Below are positions 56,271 to 64,000 of a DNA stretch of 64,000 nt, in pieces. Made by a program: the position numbers and the translations under genes. The number at the start of each line of letters is the position of its first letter. Positions within the stretch are counted from its first letter, which is position 1. Location: assembly GCA_947453825.1 (NCBI GenBank), contig CANGHN010000006.1:22648-86647 (forward strand), given 5' to 3'. The DNA is from Betaproteobacteria bacterium (GTDB taxonomy: Bacteria; Pseudomonadota; Gammaproteobacteria; Burkholderiales; Burkholderiaceae). Under the pieces are notes generated by a model that was not told where the DNA came from, made no database searches, and saw nothing but the letters and a program-made list of their open reading frames with translations.

Positions 56271-56800
56271 TGGCCGAACCAATTCAGGCGAACTCAGTTG
56301 CTGAGCTCTCATTCTTGCCCATGCAAATAGCTGACTTGGACGCTGTCTTACAAATTGAATCTGAATCCCATATACATCCCTGGACTAGAGGTAATTTCAC
56401 AGATTCTTTGAGCGCAGGTCACTGGGCTTACTGTATTCGTCCACAAGTAGACCAAGCAATCGAAGGGTCGTATTTAGATCCCGCGATACTCTGGGCTTAT
56501 TGTATTTTGTATCCCGCCGTTGATGAGTTGCATCTATTGAATATTACGGTGGCAGCAAAATTACGTAAGCTAGGGCTAGGCTCTAGGATGATGTCGGTGA
56601 TTGAAGGTGTTGCAGCTGCGCAAAAAATGCCCAGAATTATTTTAGAGGTGAGACCCTCCAATTTAGCCGCTCTCTCCTTGTACCAAAATTTAGCCTATGA
56701 GCAGATTGGGGTTCGTAAAAACTACTATCCAGCCGATTCTCAATCCGGTATTCGGGAGGATGCTATTGTGATGGCCAAATCGATTAAGCTAGAGTCATGA
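56270..56800 (+). CDS. rimI: Ribosomal-protein-alanine N-acetyltransferase RimI
   Basis: 176 aa GNAT. LSFLPMQIADLDAVLQIESESHIHPWTRGNFTDSL at the N-terminus, then LHLLNITVAAKLRKLGLGSRMM (acetyl-CoA loop, RKxGLG), IILEVRPSNLAALSLYQNLAYEQIGVRKNYYP. It acetylates the N-terminal alanine of S18 and possibly other substrates. Sits between tsaB and a degenerate UDG-like gene with overlaps at both ends. Confidence 0.94.
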   Translation: MAEPIQANSVAELSFLPMQIADLDAVLQIESESHIHPWTRGNFTDSLSAGHWAYCIRPQVDQAIEGSYLDPAILWAYCILYPAVDELHLLNITVAAKLRKLGLGSRMMSVIEGVAAAQKMPRIILEVRPSNLAALSLYQNLAYEQIGVRKNYYPADSQSGIREDAIVMAKSIKLES

Positions 56801-57330
56801 GTAATACACATTCACATTTTCTTAAAGAGATGGGCATCACTGAGTGGACCCATAAAGACGCCACACAAAAAATGCCCCCTGCACAGCTTGCTGATGCCAA
56901 ATTACCCGATGCATCGACTCAGGTCCCAATGCAAGATAAGGTCTCTTTGGGAAATTGGTGGTTTTTTGGGGTACCACCACAAGGTGACGCTCAAATATTG
57001 TTTCAAAACATGACTCGTGTCTTGGGCCTTGATTCACAAGAGTGGTCTTGGAAAAAACCAACAGATCCATTAAGCCAGCTAAGGGCCCCTGATAATGGAC
57101 TACCAGTAGTGGCGTTTGCTTTTGGTGGGTCAGTGGCGCAAAAAATTACGGGTGAAAAAGACCCGTTGCCGCAGTTACGTGAAACAATTTTGGCTTTGAA
57201 TGCTGGCAGTGATGAGGATATTCCGGTGGTTGCATCATTTGATTTAGCCCATATTCTCTCTAAACCTAAAGACAAGTCACTTCTTTGGCAAGATTTATTG
57301 TTGGCTAAATCAGTACTTCAAAGTATTTAA
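56797..57330 (+). CDS. Degenerate uracil-DNA glycosylase-like protein
   Basis: 177 aa, overlapping rimI by four bases (ATGA). In relatives the gene after rimI is often a family 4 or 5 UDG, and traces remain: an N-terminal FLKEMGITEWTHKDA, FFGVPPQGDAQILFQNMTRVLGL where UDGs have GEAPGxxED...LL, LPVVAFAFGGSVAQKIT, and IPVVASFDLAHILSKPKDKSLLWQDLLLA in place of VPVVVTYHPAYLLRxPxDKxxAWxDLxLA. No cysteine occurs, so the 4Fe-4S cluster is lost, and the catalytic loop histidine (HPAYLL) is replaced (FDLAHIL). The reading frame and operon linkage are intact, so it may be a repurposed, non-catalytic protein. Confidence 0.65.
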   Translation: MSNTHSHFLKEMGITEWTHKDATQKMPPAQLADAKLPDASTQVPMQDKVSLGNWWFFGVPPQGDAQILFQNMTRVLGLDSQEWSWKKPTDPLSQLRAPDNGLPVVAFAFGGSVAQKITGEKDPLPQLRETILALNAGSDEDIPVVASFDLAHILSKPKDKSLLWQDLLLAKSVLQSI

Positions 57331-57341
57331 GTAAACCGCAA

Positions 57342-58661
57342 TTAATGCTTGTGCTCTCCGATGAGATGCATGGAGTCATATTCTGCTTGGTTTCTGGCAT
57401 GACGTTTAATCACAAGCCACATGATTAAACTCACTACTAAACCAAAGCCAATGATGACAAACTGAACTGGAATGTCTAGCCAAATTAATAGGGAATAAAT
57501 CAAGAGCATCATCAAGACAGAAATATTTTCGTTAAAGTTTTGGACGGCAATGGAGTGGCCAGCTGACATCAAAACGTGTCCACGGTGCTGCAATAAGGCA
57601 TTCATGGGCACCACAAAATATCCGGCTAGCCATCCAACCAAAATCAGTAATGCATAGGCCGGCAGTAAATTGAGCGAGATCTCTAATTTACCTATAGTCA
57701 TTAAGGTTGTATTTGGCAGCATGTCTGAGTTATAGACTGCCATGACGCAGACTACTAGACCCATGGCGATGCCATAAGGAAGCACATTAAGGGATTTGCG
57801 CAGAGGCACACGCCACGCGGCCCAGACGGCTCCACCAGCAACGCCAACTGCTGATATGGCCTGCAAAATAGCTCCTTGTGAGAGGGTCATATGCAGCGCC
57901 ACTTGAGCCCACTTGATCACAATAAATTGTAAGGTGGCGCCAGCACCCCAAAAGAGAGTGGTCACTGCTAAGGAAATTTGACCTAAACGATCATTCCACA
58001 GAGTTTTAAAACAAACAGAAAAATCTTTAATCAATTCAATCGGATTCGTTTTTTGAGAGACATAACGTGCACCGGTATCGGGTATTTTGAGGTTAATGAG
58101 CGCCGCAACAACATAAATCATCATGATGATCAAAATGGCGGATTCGGCTGGAGTATCGATCCCTGTATCTAATGCAGGCATGTCTAAGGCAAGCAGACTA
58201 CTAGAAACAGTGCCACTAATTAATATGCCGCCCAATACAGTACCTAAAATGATGGAGCCCACTGTGAGACCTTCGATCCAACCATTTGCTGCTACCAACT
58301 TTTCAGGGGGTAGTAATTCGGTCAGAATGCCGTACTTAGCTGGGGAATAAGCAGCAGCTCCAAGACCGACTATTGCATACGAGACCAGAGGGTGACCACC
58401 AAGGAGCATGGCAATACAGCCAATGAATTTGATCGTATTTGTAATGAACATGACATTCCCTTTGGGTCGGGAATCAGCAAAGGCGCCGACAAAGGCGGCC
58501 AGTAGAACATAAGACAATACGAAGAATAATTTGAGTAAAGGAGTCATCCAGGCAGGAGCGCTAAGCTGGACCAGAAGGGCGATTGCTGCAATCAACAGGG
58601 CGTTATCAGCAAGCGACGAAAAAAATTGCGCCGCCATAATGATGTAAAAACTTCGGTTCAT
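57342..58661 (-). CDS. lplT: Lysophospholipid transporter LplT
   Basis: 439 aa MFS protein with about 12 membrane helices. MNRSFYIIMAAQFFSSLADNALLIAAIALL and FVGAFADSRPKGNVMFITN are LplT-like. It flips lysophospholipids into the inner leaflet for reacylation by Aas; aas is not adjacent. It is divergent from alr, an arrangement seen in related genomes. Confidence 0.9.
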   Translation of the reverse strand: MNRSFYIIMAAQFFSSLADNALLIAAIALLVQLSAPAWMTPLLKLFFVLSYVLLAAFVGAFADSRPKGNVMFITNTIKFIGCIAMLLGGHPLVSYAIVGLGAAAYSPAKYGILTELLPPEKLVAANGWIEGLTVGSIILGTVLGGILISGTVSSSLLALDMPALDTGIDTPAESAILIIMMIYVVAALINLKIPDTGARYVSQKTNPIELIKDFSVCFKTLWNDRLGQISLAVTTLFWGAGATLQFIVIKWAQVALHMTLSQGAILQAISAVGVAGGAVWAAWRVPLRKSLNVLPYGIAMGLVVCVMAVYNSDMLPNTTLMTIGKLEISLNLLPAYALLILVGWLAGYFVVPMNALLQHRGHVLMSAGHSIAVQNFNENISVLMMLLIYSLLIWLDIPVQFVIIGFGLVVSLIMWLVIKRHARNQAEYDSMHLIGEHKH

Positions 58662-58710
58662 TCGTACAATCTAGTTATTCATTCAATTAAAACATGAAAG
58701 GAGGGGTGAA

Positions 58711-59835
58711 ATGACCGGTTCAGCTATTAACTTGGTTAATAGACCAATTTTGGCATCTATTCATACACAAGCCTTTCAGCATAATTTAAACCGAGTTCGT
58801 GAACTAGCCCCTGAATCCAAGATTTGGGCTGTTATCAAGGCTAGAGCCTACGGCCATTGCTTTGAGGCTGCATTACAGGGATTGGCATCTACAGATGGTT
58901 TTGCGCTATTGGATATCGAAGATGCTGCCTGGCTCAGGGAACGGGGCTGGAAGGGTCGTATTTTGCTCTTAGAGGGCCTTTTCCATGAAAATGAACTAAG
59001 CCGTGCAGACGATTTAGGCTGTGATTTAGTGGTTCATTGTGAAACGCAGCTGGCATGGCTAGAGAGCTTTAAGCCTAAAACCCATAACTCCTTTAATGTC
59101 TTTCTAAAAATGAATACTGGCATGAATCGACTGGGGTTTAAGCCAGATTCCTATAGGGTTGCTTTTCATCGTCTTCATGCGGCAGGATATCGCATGCACC
59201 ACATGACGCATTTTGCCAATGCTGATCAAATTGACCGTCAACCCACTGTAGATGGCCAACAAGAAATTTTCAATTCCACCATTAGCGGGCTAGATGGTCC
59301 CACTTCATTAGCAAATTCTGCTGCAATTCTTTGGCATCGAAATGCGCTTGGTGATTGGGTAAGACCCGGAATCATGCTTTATGGTGCATCGCCAACGGGC
59401 ATTCATGCGGATATAGAACATGCTCAACTTCAAGCGGTAATGCATTTGCATAGTGAAATTATTGATATTCAAGAACTAAAACAGGGTGATCGCATTGGTT
59501 ATGGCGGTCGCTACGAGGCTCCACAAGATATGAGAGTGGGAGTAGTTGCGTGTGGTTATGCGGATGGTTACCCTCGCCATGCTAAGGATGGCGCACCAGT
59601 CTGGGTGAATGGCGCTGATCAGAACGGTAAAGGCCTGATATGCCCTATCGTAGGCCGCGTCTCTATGGATATGCTAACAATTGATTTACGAAATGCACCG
59701 AATGCAAAAATTGGCAGTGTTGTAGAGCTTTGGGGAGATCGAGTGCCAGTGGATGTTGTGGCACAAAACAGCGACACGATTGGTTATGAATTGCTGTGTG
59801 CTGTTGCACCCCGCGTGCCGGTTGCAATCAAATAA
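58711..59835 (+). CDS. alr: Alanine racemase
   Basis: 374 aa PLP enzyme making D-alanine for peptidoglycan. The PLP lysine is in IWAVIKARAYGHC (about residue 42; usual VVKADAYGHG), the catalytic tyrosine in DRIGYGGRYEAPQDMRVGVV, and the C-terminal GRVSMDMLTIDL is typical. The SD GGAGGGG is strong. Stop lies four bases from the convergent bamD stop. Confidence 0.95.
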   Translation: MTGSAINLVNRPILASIHTQAFQHNLNRVRELAPESKIWAVIKARAYGHCFEAALQGLASTDGFALLDIEDAAWLRERGWKGRILLLEGLFHENELSRADDLGCDLVVHCETQLAWLESFKPKTHNSFNVFLKMNTGMNRLGFKPDSYRVAFHRLHAAGYRMHHMTHFANADQIDRQPTVDGQQEIFNSTISGLDGPTSLANSAAILWHRNALGDWVRPGIMLYGASPTGIHADIEHAQLQAVMHLHSEIIDIQELKQGDRIGYGGRYEAPQDMRVGVVACGYADGYPRHAKDGAPVWVNGADQNGKGLICPIVGRVSMDMLTIDLRNAPNAKIGSVVELWGDRVPVDVVAQNSDTIGYELLCAVAPRVPVAIK

Positions 59836-59839
59836 GGTA

Positions 59840-60646
59840 TTACTTATTCCAGAACTGCCACCAGCTGCGCTCCTTCTGAACACGTTGACCTGTCAACATC
59901 ATTTGACTATCAGGAAAGTTCAATTTGAAAACGCGCGCAGCGTCGTTGCTAAGCTGAACCATACCTAATTTTTCATAGGATTTCATCAAGATATAGAGCG
60001 CTTCTTCAACAGCGGGGGCTCGGTCATAGTCACGGATCACAAGCTGAGCACGATTGGCTGAGGCCAAATAGGCGCCACGTTGATAGTAATAGCGAGCAAC
60101 CAGTACATCAGCTTCCGCCAAGGAGTTCACGATATAACGCATCCGGTCAAGAGAGTCAGGAGCGTACTTACTATTAGGAAAGCGCTCAGCAACCACCTTA
60201 AAGGATTCAAAGGCTTCTTTTGCAGCTTTTGGATCGCGCTCACTTAAATCTTGGCCAGTGAACTTACCAAGCCAACCCAAATCATCATTAAACGTAATCA
60301 GACCTTTGAGATAGTAAGCGTAATCGAGATTAGGGCTACCTTGATGCAGTTTGATGAAGCGATCAATCGCAACTAATGCTTGAGTTTGCTCTTGCGCTTT
60401 CCAGTAGCAATAGGCAGCATTAATCTGAGCTTGTTGAGAATAAGGACCGAATGGAAAGCGCGCTTCGAGCTTATCGAAATACTTGCCGCATCTTGCATAG
60501 TCGGTATCGTTTAATTTCTCAGTTGCCTCAGAGTACAGTTTTGCCTCTGACCAGATATCGGTGTCGTCTTTCTGTCCATCACTACCTGCGCACCCAGCAA
60601 GAAGTAATAGTGCAAGAATAGACGCTAAAAGAAGGTTGAAAGGCAT
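59840..60646 (-). CDS. bamD: Outer-membrane assembly lipoprotein BamD
   Basis: About 268 aa starting at ATG 60646 (MPFNLLLASILALLLLAGC), giving a lipobox LAGC and a size near E. coli BamD (245 aa). TPR-like repeats follow: LYSEATEKLNDTDYARCGKYFDKLEARFPFGPYSQQAQINAAYCYWK, GSPNLDYAYYLKGLITF, RFPNSKYAPDSLDRMRYIVNSLAEADVLVARYYY. It docks BamA/C/E. The longest ORF starts at 60754, where an AGGAG sits nine bases upstream but inside the divergent rluD coding region, and would give a 54-residue signal peptide, so the true start needs an N-terminal check. Confidence 0.9.
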   Translation of the reverse strand: MPFNLLLASILALLLLAGCAGSDGQKDDTDIWSEAKLYSEATEKLNDTDYARCGKYFDKLEARFPFGPYSQQAQINAAYCYWKAQEQTQALVAIDRFIKLHQGSPNLDYAYYLKGLITFNDDLGWLGKFTGQDLSERDPKAAKEAFESFKVVAERFPNSKYAPDSLDRMRYIVNSLAEADVLVARYYYQRGAYLASANRAQLVIRDYDRAPAVEEALYILMKSYEKLGMVQLSNDAARVFKLNFPDSQMMLTGQRVQKERSWWQFWNK

Positions 60647-60747
60647 TAAGCGCCACTGTGATACTCGATTTTGTGATGCAGATGCACCAGCAAGCCTTAA
60701 ACTGGCGTCTGATATTACGTCGGACATAACTGAAAGGCTTTTTAAGC

Positions 60748-61788
60748 GTGGCATTGCCGCAAACTCCTGATTCGAATCCCATTGATTATATCGATGAAGA
60801 GGATTTCATTGCCCTAGAAATCCCTTTGGAGGCATCTGGTGAGCGCCTAGACAAGGTGCTTGCTGGATCTTTGCCGGATTATTCTCGAAATAGACTCAAG
60901 GCCTGGGTTGAGGCTGGGGCCGTTATGGTCGATGGAAAAGTCACTAAAGCCCGCTATTTATTACGTGGAGGTGAAAGTGTGAAGGTATTTCCGCAAGAAA
61001 TGCCTGAGCAGTTTGCCTTTAGTCCTGAGGATATAGTGCTTGATATTGTGTACGAGGATGATTCGATCATTGTTATCAATAAGCCTCCGGGGCTAGTTGT
61101 TCATCCTGCTGCTGGCAATTGGACTGGCACATTACTAAATGGTCTGTTATTTCATTACCCCGAACTCAAGTCTCTACCTAGGGCAGGGATAGTGCATCGC
61201 TTGGATAAAGACACTTCTGGTTTGATGGTAGTGGCTCGCACTTCACATGCTCAAACTGCTTTAGTGCGACAACTGCAAGAGAGAACCGTTGGTCGTCGTT
61301 ATTTATCTTGGGTGTGGGGTGATACGCCAAGCCAAGGCAAAGTCTTGGCCTCAGTTGGCAGAGATCAACGTGATCGTTTACGAATGGCTGCTGGCAGCCC
61401 CCAAGGAAAGCCTGCAGCAACATTATTTCGCCGTTTAGCAAAAGGGTTTTTCGGGGAATCGGTAGTGAGCTTATTGGAATGTCGTTTAGAGACAGGACGT
61501 ACTCATCAGATTCGTGTGCACCTGGAGTCCCTAGGTTTTCCTATTTTGGGTGATCCGGTATATCGCAAGAAGACACCTGGCATTGCTAAGTCTTTGCCAT
61601 TTGAGCGCCAGGCACTACATGCATTTGCCCTGAGTTTGCAGCATCCACTCAGCAATGAGTTAATGACATGGTTTCGATTGCCGCCAAAAGACTTGATGGA
61701 GTTAATGCCCCTAATTAATATCGATGCAGATGCGCTTCCTAAAGAGGATGCTTTATTAGCCTCCATTCAGAATGAGCGACATCAATGA
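60748..61788 (+). CDS. rluD: Ribosomal large subunit pseudouridine synthase RluD
   Basis: 346 aa, GTG start. S4 domain at the N-terminus (ERLDKVLAGSLPDYSRNRLKAWVEAGAVMVDG), catalytic aspartate in AGIVHRLDKDTSGLMVVA (about residue 155), and the C-terminal TGRTHQIRVHLESLGFPILGDPVY. It modifies 23S rRNA helix 69. It is divergent from bamD and overlaps pgeF by four bases. Confidence 0.95.
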   Translation: MALPQTPDSNPIDYIDEEDFIALEIPLEASGERLDKVLAGSLPDYSRNRLKAWVEAGAVMVDGKVTKARYLLRGGESVKVFPQEMPEQFAFSPEDIVLDIVYEDDSIIVINKPPGLVVHPAAGNWTGTLLNGLLFHYPELKSLPRAGIVHRLDKDTSGLMVVARTSHAQTALVRQLQERTVGRRYLSWVWGDTPSQGKVLASVGRDQRDRLRMAAGSPQGKPAATLFRRLAKGFFGESVVSLLECRLETGRTHQIRVHLESLGFPILGDPVYRKKTPGIAKSLPFERQALHAFALSLQHPLSNELMTWFRLPPKDLMELMPLINIDADALPKEDALLASIQNERHQ

Positions 61789-62546
61789 AACTCATCAAGC
61801 CCGAATGGCCTGCTCCTAAGCAAGTTCAATCATTTGTCAGTACACGATCTGGCGGTATCAGTATTGCTCCATATGATTCGCTCAACTTGGGCGATCATGT
61901 GCATGATCAAATCAACGCTGTTACAACAAACAGATCCCTTCTTAGAAAATATTTACCAGCAGAGCCTTTGTGGTTAAAACAAACTCACGGCACCAATGTG
62001 AGTACGCCACAAAGTCGCCACACTTCTGAGTTATCCACCATAGTTGCTGATGCTGCAGTTTCTAATAAGTCAAATGAAGTATTGGCGATCTTGACTGCCG
62101 ATTGTTTACCAGTCTTATTCACTAGTAAAACAGGTTCTGTCGTTGGCGCTGCTCATGCAGGATGGAGAGGTCTCTCGGCTGGCATTCTTGAAAATACGGT
62201 CAGAGAGATGCTTAAGCTTCAACCGGAGATCGAGCCAGCAGATTTGCTCGCATGGTTTGGGCCGGCTATCGGCCCCCAATCCTTTGAGGTTGGAGAAGAT
62301 GTATTGCAGTCATTTTTGGATTCAGGCGGAGAGATGACGGCAAGCGCTTTTAAAGCAATTGCAACCAAACCAGGGAAATACTTGGCCGATTTATATCGGC
62401 TAGCAAGAAGCCGCTTGAAAGCTTTGGGATTAAAGTCCATTGATGGGGGTCAATTTTGCACAGTGCAGGACCAAGCGCAATTCTTTTCCTATCGTCGTGA
62501 TGGTGTAACAGGGCGTTTTGCCACCCTAATTTGGATTTCTGAATAA
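61785..62546 (+). CDS. pgeF: Purine nucleoside phosphorylase/peptidoglycan editing factor (YfiH/LACC1 family)
   Basis: 253 aa of the former 'laccase domain' family: VSTRSGGISIAPYDSLNLGDHV, WLKQTHGTNV, ILTADCLPVLF and VVGAAHAGWRGLSAGILENTV, with the zinc-binding Cys/His set of the active site, then WFGPAIGPQSFEVGEDV and YRRDGVTGRFATLIWI. The family acts in purine nucleoside cleavage and, in E. coli, prevents wrong amino acids in peptidoglycan. Translationally coupled to rluD, its common partner. Confidence 0.93.
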   Translation: MKLIKPEWPAPKQVQSFVSTRSGGISIAPYDSLNLGDHVHDQINAVTTNRSLLRKYLPAEPLWLKQTHGTNVSTPQSRHTSELSTIVADAAVSNKSNEVLAILTADCLPVLFTSKTGSVVGAAHAGWRGLSAGILENTVREMLKLQPEIEPADLLAWFGPAIGPQSFEVGEDVLQSFLDSGGEMTASAFKAIATKPGKYLADLYRLARSRLKALGLKSIDGGQFCTVQDQAQFFSYRRDGVTGRFATLIWISE

Positions 62547-62579
62547 CTCACTTTCGTCCATACTGCGGGTAATTACTAG

Positions 62580-62614
62580 CCTAGCCCTAAGGCTAGGGTT
62601 ATTGCGTATAACCC
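62580..62614 (+). other. Two overlapping hairpins between pgeF and phaC
   Basis: Hairpin 1: CCTAGCC and GGCTAGG (7 bp, loop CTAA, 62580-62597). Hairpin 2: GGGTTAT and ATAACCC (7 bp, loop TGCGT, 62596-62614). They share two bases, so they compete. Neither has a T-run; they may end the rluD-pgeF transcript or form part of the phaC leader. The rest of the 117-base gap shows no gene beyond a six-codon ATG ORF. Confidence 0.45.
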
Positions 62615-62663
62615 CAGAGGCTTTATGGATGGAGAATGTCTTTAATTAATAGAAGAGAACATT

Positions 62664-64000
62664 ATGTTTGCAGGCATGAACTCTGGTGCAACGCCAACTT
62701 TGGCACCGCACCATATGGCACTAATCCCCCCTGAACGCTTGGCAGAAATTCAACAAGAATATTTCACTGAGCTCTCCCATATTGCGACTAATCCCGAAGC
62801 TATTGAAGTGAAGGATCGACGCTTTTCAGGTAAGGCCTGGCATTCATCCTGGAGCAAGGTGATGGCTGCAACTTACTTGCTCAATTCAAAACACTTGATG
62901 GCTTTAGCAAAAGCTGTCGATACCGATGAGAAAACAAAACAAAAGATTTTGTTTACTACCGAGCAAATGATTGATGCATTATCTCCCTCCAATTTCATTG
63001 CTACTAATCCTGAAGTCCTAGAAAACATTATTAGCACTCAGGGGCAGTCCATTCAGAAGGGTATTGTCAACTTACTTGGTGATATGAAAAAGGGGAAGGT
63101 CTCTCAGACTGATGAGACGGCTTTTGAAGTTGGAAAAAATATTGCGACCACCGAAGGCCAGGTTGTTTTTAGAAATGAATTATTTGAATTGATTCAATAC
63201 ACGCCATTAACGGAAATGATTTATGAGCGTCCGTATTTGATGGTCCCGCCCTGTATTAATAAGTACTACATATTAGATCTACAGCCAGATAACTCAGTAG
63301 TACGTCATATGGTTGCGCAAGGACACACCGTTTTCTTGGTTTCATGGAAGAACCCTGATGCCTCTATGGCAGAAGTCAGTTGGGATGACTATGTAGGCAA
63401 GGGAGTCATTAAGGCAATTGATGTTGTAAAAGAAATTGGCGATATTGACCAAATCAATGTTCTCGGTTTTTGCGTTGGCGGCACTCTCACTACATCTGCT
63501 TTAGCAGTACTGGCAGCACGCAATGAGCATCCAGCAGCAAGTTTGACCTTATTTACTACTTTGTTAGATTTTACGAACACCGGCATTCTCGATGTCTTTA
63601 TTGACGAAGGCATGGTTGAGATGCGTGAGAACACCATCGGTGGCAAGGGTGGTAAATACGGCATGATGTCAGGCTTAGATCTAGGCAATACTTTTTCATT
63701 CTTGCGTCCAAATGATTTAGTTTGGAACTATGTAGTTGAAAACTATTTAAAAGGTAACTCGCCACCCCCGTTTGATTTGTTGTATTGGAATGGCGATTCA
63801 ACCAATTTGCCTGGCAATATGTACTGCTGGTACCTTCGTCACACCTATTTGCAAAATGATCTCGTCAAGCCGGGTAAGAGCAAGATTTGCGGAGAGAAGA
63901 TTGATTTAGGCAAAATTCGATGTCCAGCCTATTTGTACGCATCCCAAGAGGACCATATCGTTCCATGGCAATCTGCCTATCAGTCCACCCATATTCTGAA
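62664..64000 (+). CDS. phaC: Class I poly(3-hydroxyalkanoate) synthase, 3' end outside the window
   Basis: I read 445 codons with no stop from ATG 62664 to the window end; not in the track because it has no stop. N-terminal PhaC domain (EYFTELSHIATNP, DRRFSGKAWHSSWSKVMAATYLLNSKHL), then the alpha/beta hydrolase core: MVPPCINKYYILDLQPDNSVVRHMVAQGHTVFLVSWKNPD and the lipase-like box VLGFCVGGTLTT with catalytic Cys (about residue 273). It polymerises hydroxyacyl-CoA into storage granules. The catalytic Asp and His lie at or beyond the end; the stretch QEDHIVPWQSAY near the end is the expected Asp region. Confidence 0.93.
   Translation, partial: MFAGMNSGATPTLAPHHMALIPPERLAEIQQEYFTELSHIATNPEAIEVKDRRFSGKAWHSSWSKVMAATYLLNSKHLMALAKAVDTDEKTKQKILFTTEQMIDALSPSNFIATNPEVLENIISTQGQSIQKGIVNLLGDMKKGKVSQTDETAFEVGKNIATTEGQVVFRNELFELIQYTPLTEMIYERPYLMVPPCINKYYILDLQPDNSVVRHMVAQGHTVFLVSWKNPDASMAEVSWDDYVGKGVIKAIDVVKEIGDIDQINVLGFCVGGTLTTSALAVLAARNEHPAASLTLFTTLLDFTNTGILDVFIDEGMVEMRENTIGGKGGKYGMMSGLDLGNTFSFLRPNDLVWNYVVENYLKGNSPPPFDLLYWNGDSTNLPGNMYCWYLRHTYLQNDLVKPGKSKICGEKIDLGKIRCPAYLYASQEDHIVPWQSAYQSTHIL

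Noticed and set aside
62632-62652. Six-codon ATG ORF in the phaC leader as a leader peptide.
   Set aside because: Too short and without regulatory codons; no evidence of translation beyond a GGAG that overlaps it.

Overview
The window is a gene-dense chromosomal segment of a betaproteobacterium of moderately low GC, most likely a Polynucleobacter-like member of the Burkholderiaceae. This is an inference from the gene content: Bug/TctC-type receptors, a CoxD/CoxE/XdhC set, a class I PHA synthase, a TPP-riboswitch thiC-thiO-thiS-thiG-thiE operon, and the compact AT-leaning style. No insertion sequence, prophage, CRISPR array or rRNA is visible. No gene-free stretch exceeds about 240 bases; intergenic signals are listed as separate features.

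Layout. 1-3.6 kb: a truncated LysR regulator divergent from a small catabolic-looking set (Bug receptor, class II aldolase, SBP-like protein without signal peptide), with a perfect FNR-type box in front of the receptor. 3.6-4.8 kb: a lipoprotein and an unusual pair, a 59-aa HTH/CxxC protein and a secreted 99-aa protein, behind an array of inverted CACAAC/GTTGTG elements. 4.8-7.2 kb: an exported amidohydrolase and an exported MetX-like alpha/beta hydrolase. 7.3-8.3 kb: a YqjD-YqjE-YqjK-like membrane trio. 8.3-9.4 kb: apt divergent from a nucleoside phosphorylase-like nucleosidase. 9.4-16 kb: a TetR-led beta-oxidation operon (acyl-CoA dehydrogenase, HAD/hydratase fusion, thiolase) followed by a DUF2147 protein. 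16.3-20.6 kb: an outer-membrane barrel, then FadD, a flavin oxidoreductase and a PlsC-like acyltransferase. 20.6-24.8 kb: hotdog protein, IlvD/Edd dehydratase, a membrane protein and TrhP; then tRNA-Asn. 25-31.2 kb: thiD convergent to the riboswitch-controlled thi operon, with a Tnr3-type NUDIX gene just upstream. 32-37.7 kb: a ThDP enzyme, a second Bug receptor, tRNA-Arg(CCU) flanked by a head-to-head pair of perfect DnaA boxes, and a CoA-transferase/MFS/small membrane protein operon. 37.8-42.3 kb: parE-parC. 42.3-46.5 kb: XdhC, MobA-like, RidA, CoxE-like VWA and MoxR/CoxD-like ATPase. 46.6-47.4 kb: two small c-type cytochromes with an FNR-like box. 47.5-55.5 kb: a GntR regulator divergent from a complete propionyl-CoA to succinyl-CoA operon. 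55.5-64 kb: tsaB-rimI plus a degenerate UDG-like protein, lplT, alr, bamD, rluD-pgeF and the start of phaC.

Themes. Short-chain and fatty acyl-CoA metabolism dominates (beta-oxidation, propionate, PHA, CoA-transferase), each block with its own regulator and a visible candidate operator. Thiamine synthesis, repair (NUDIX) and use (ThDP enzyme) are clustered. The best candidates for something little described are the small HTH/secreted-protein pair, the UDG-like protein stripped of its cluster and catalytic motifs, the DnaA-box pair beside tRNA-Arg, and a thiC riboswitch whose switching helices can be read directly from the sequence.
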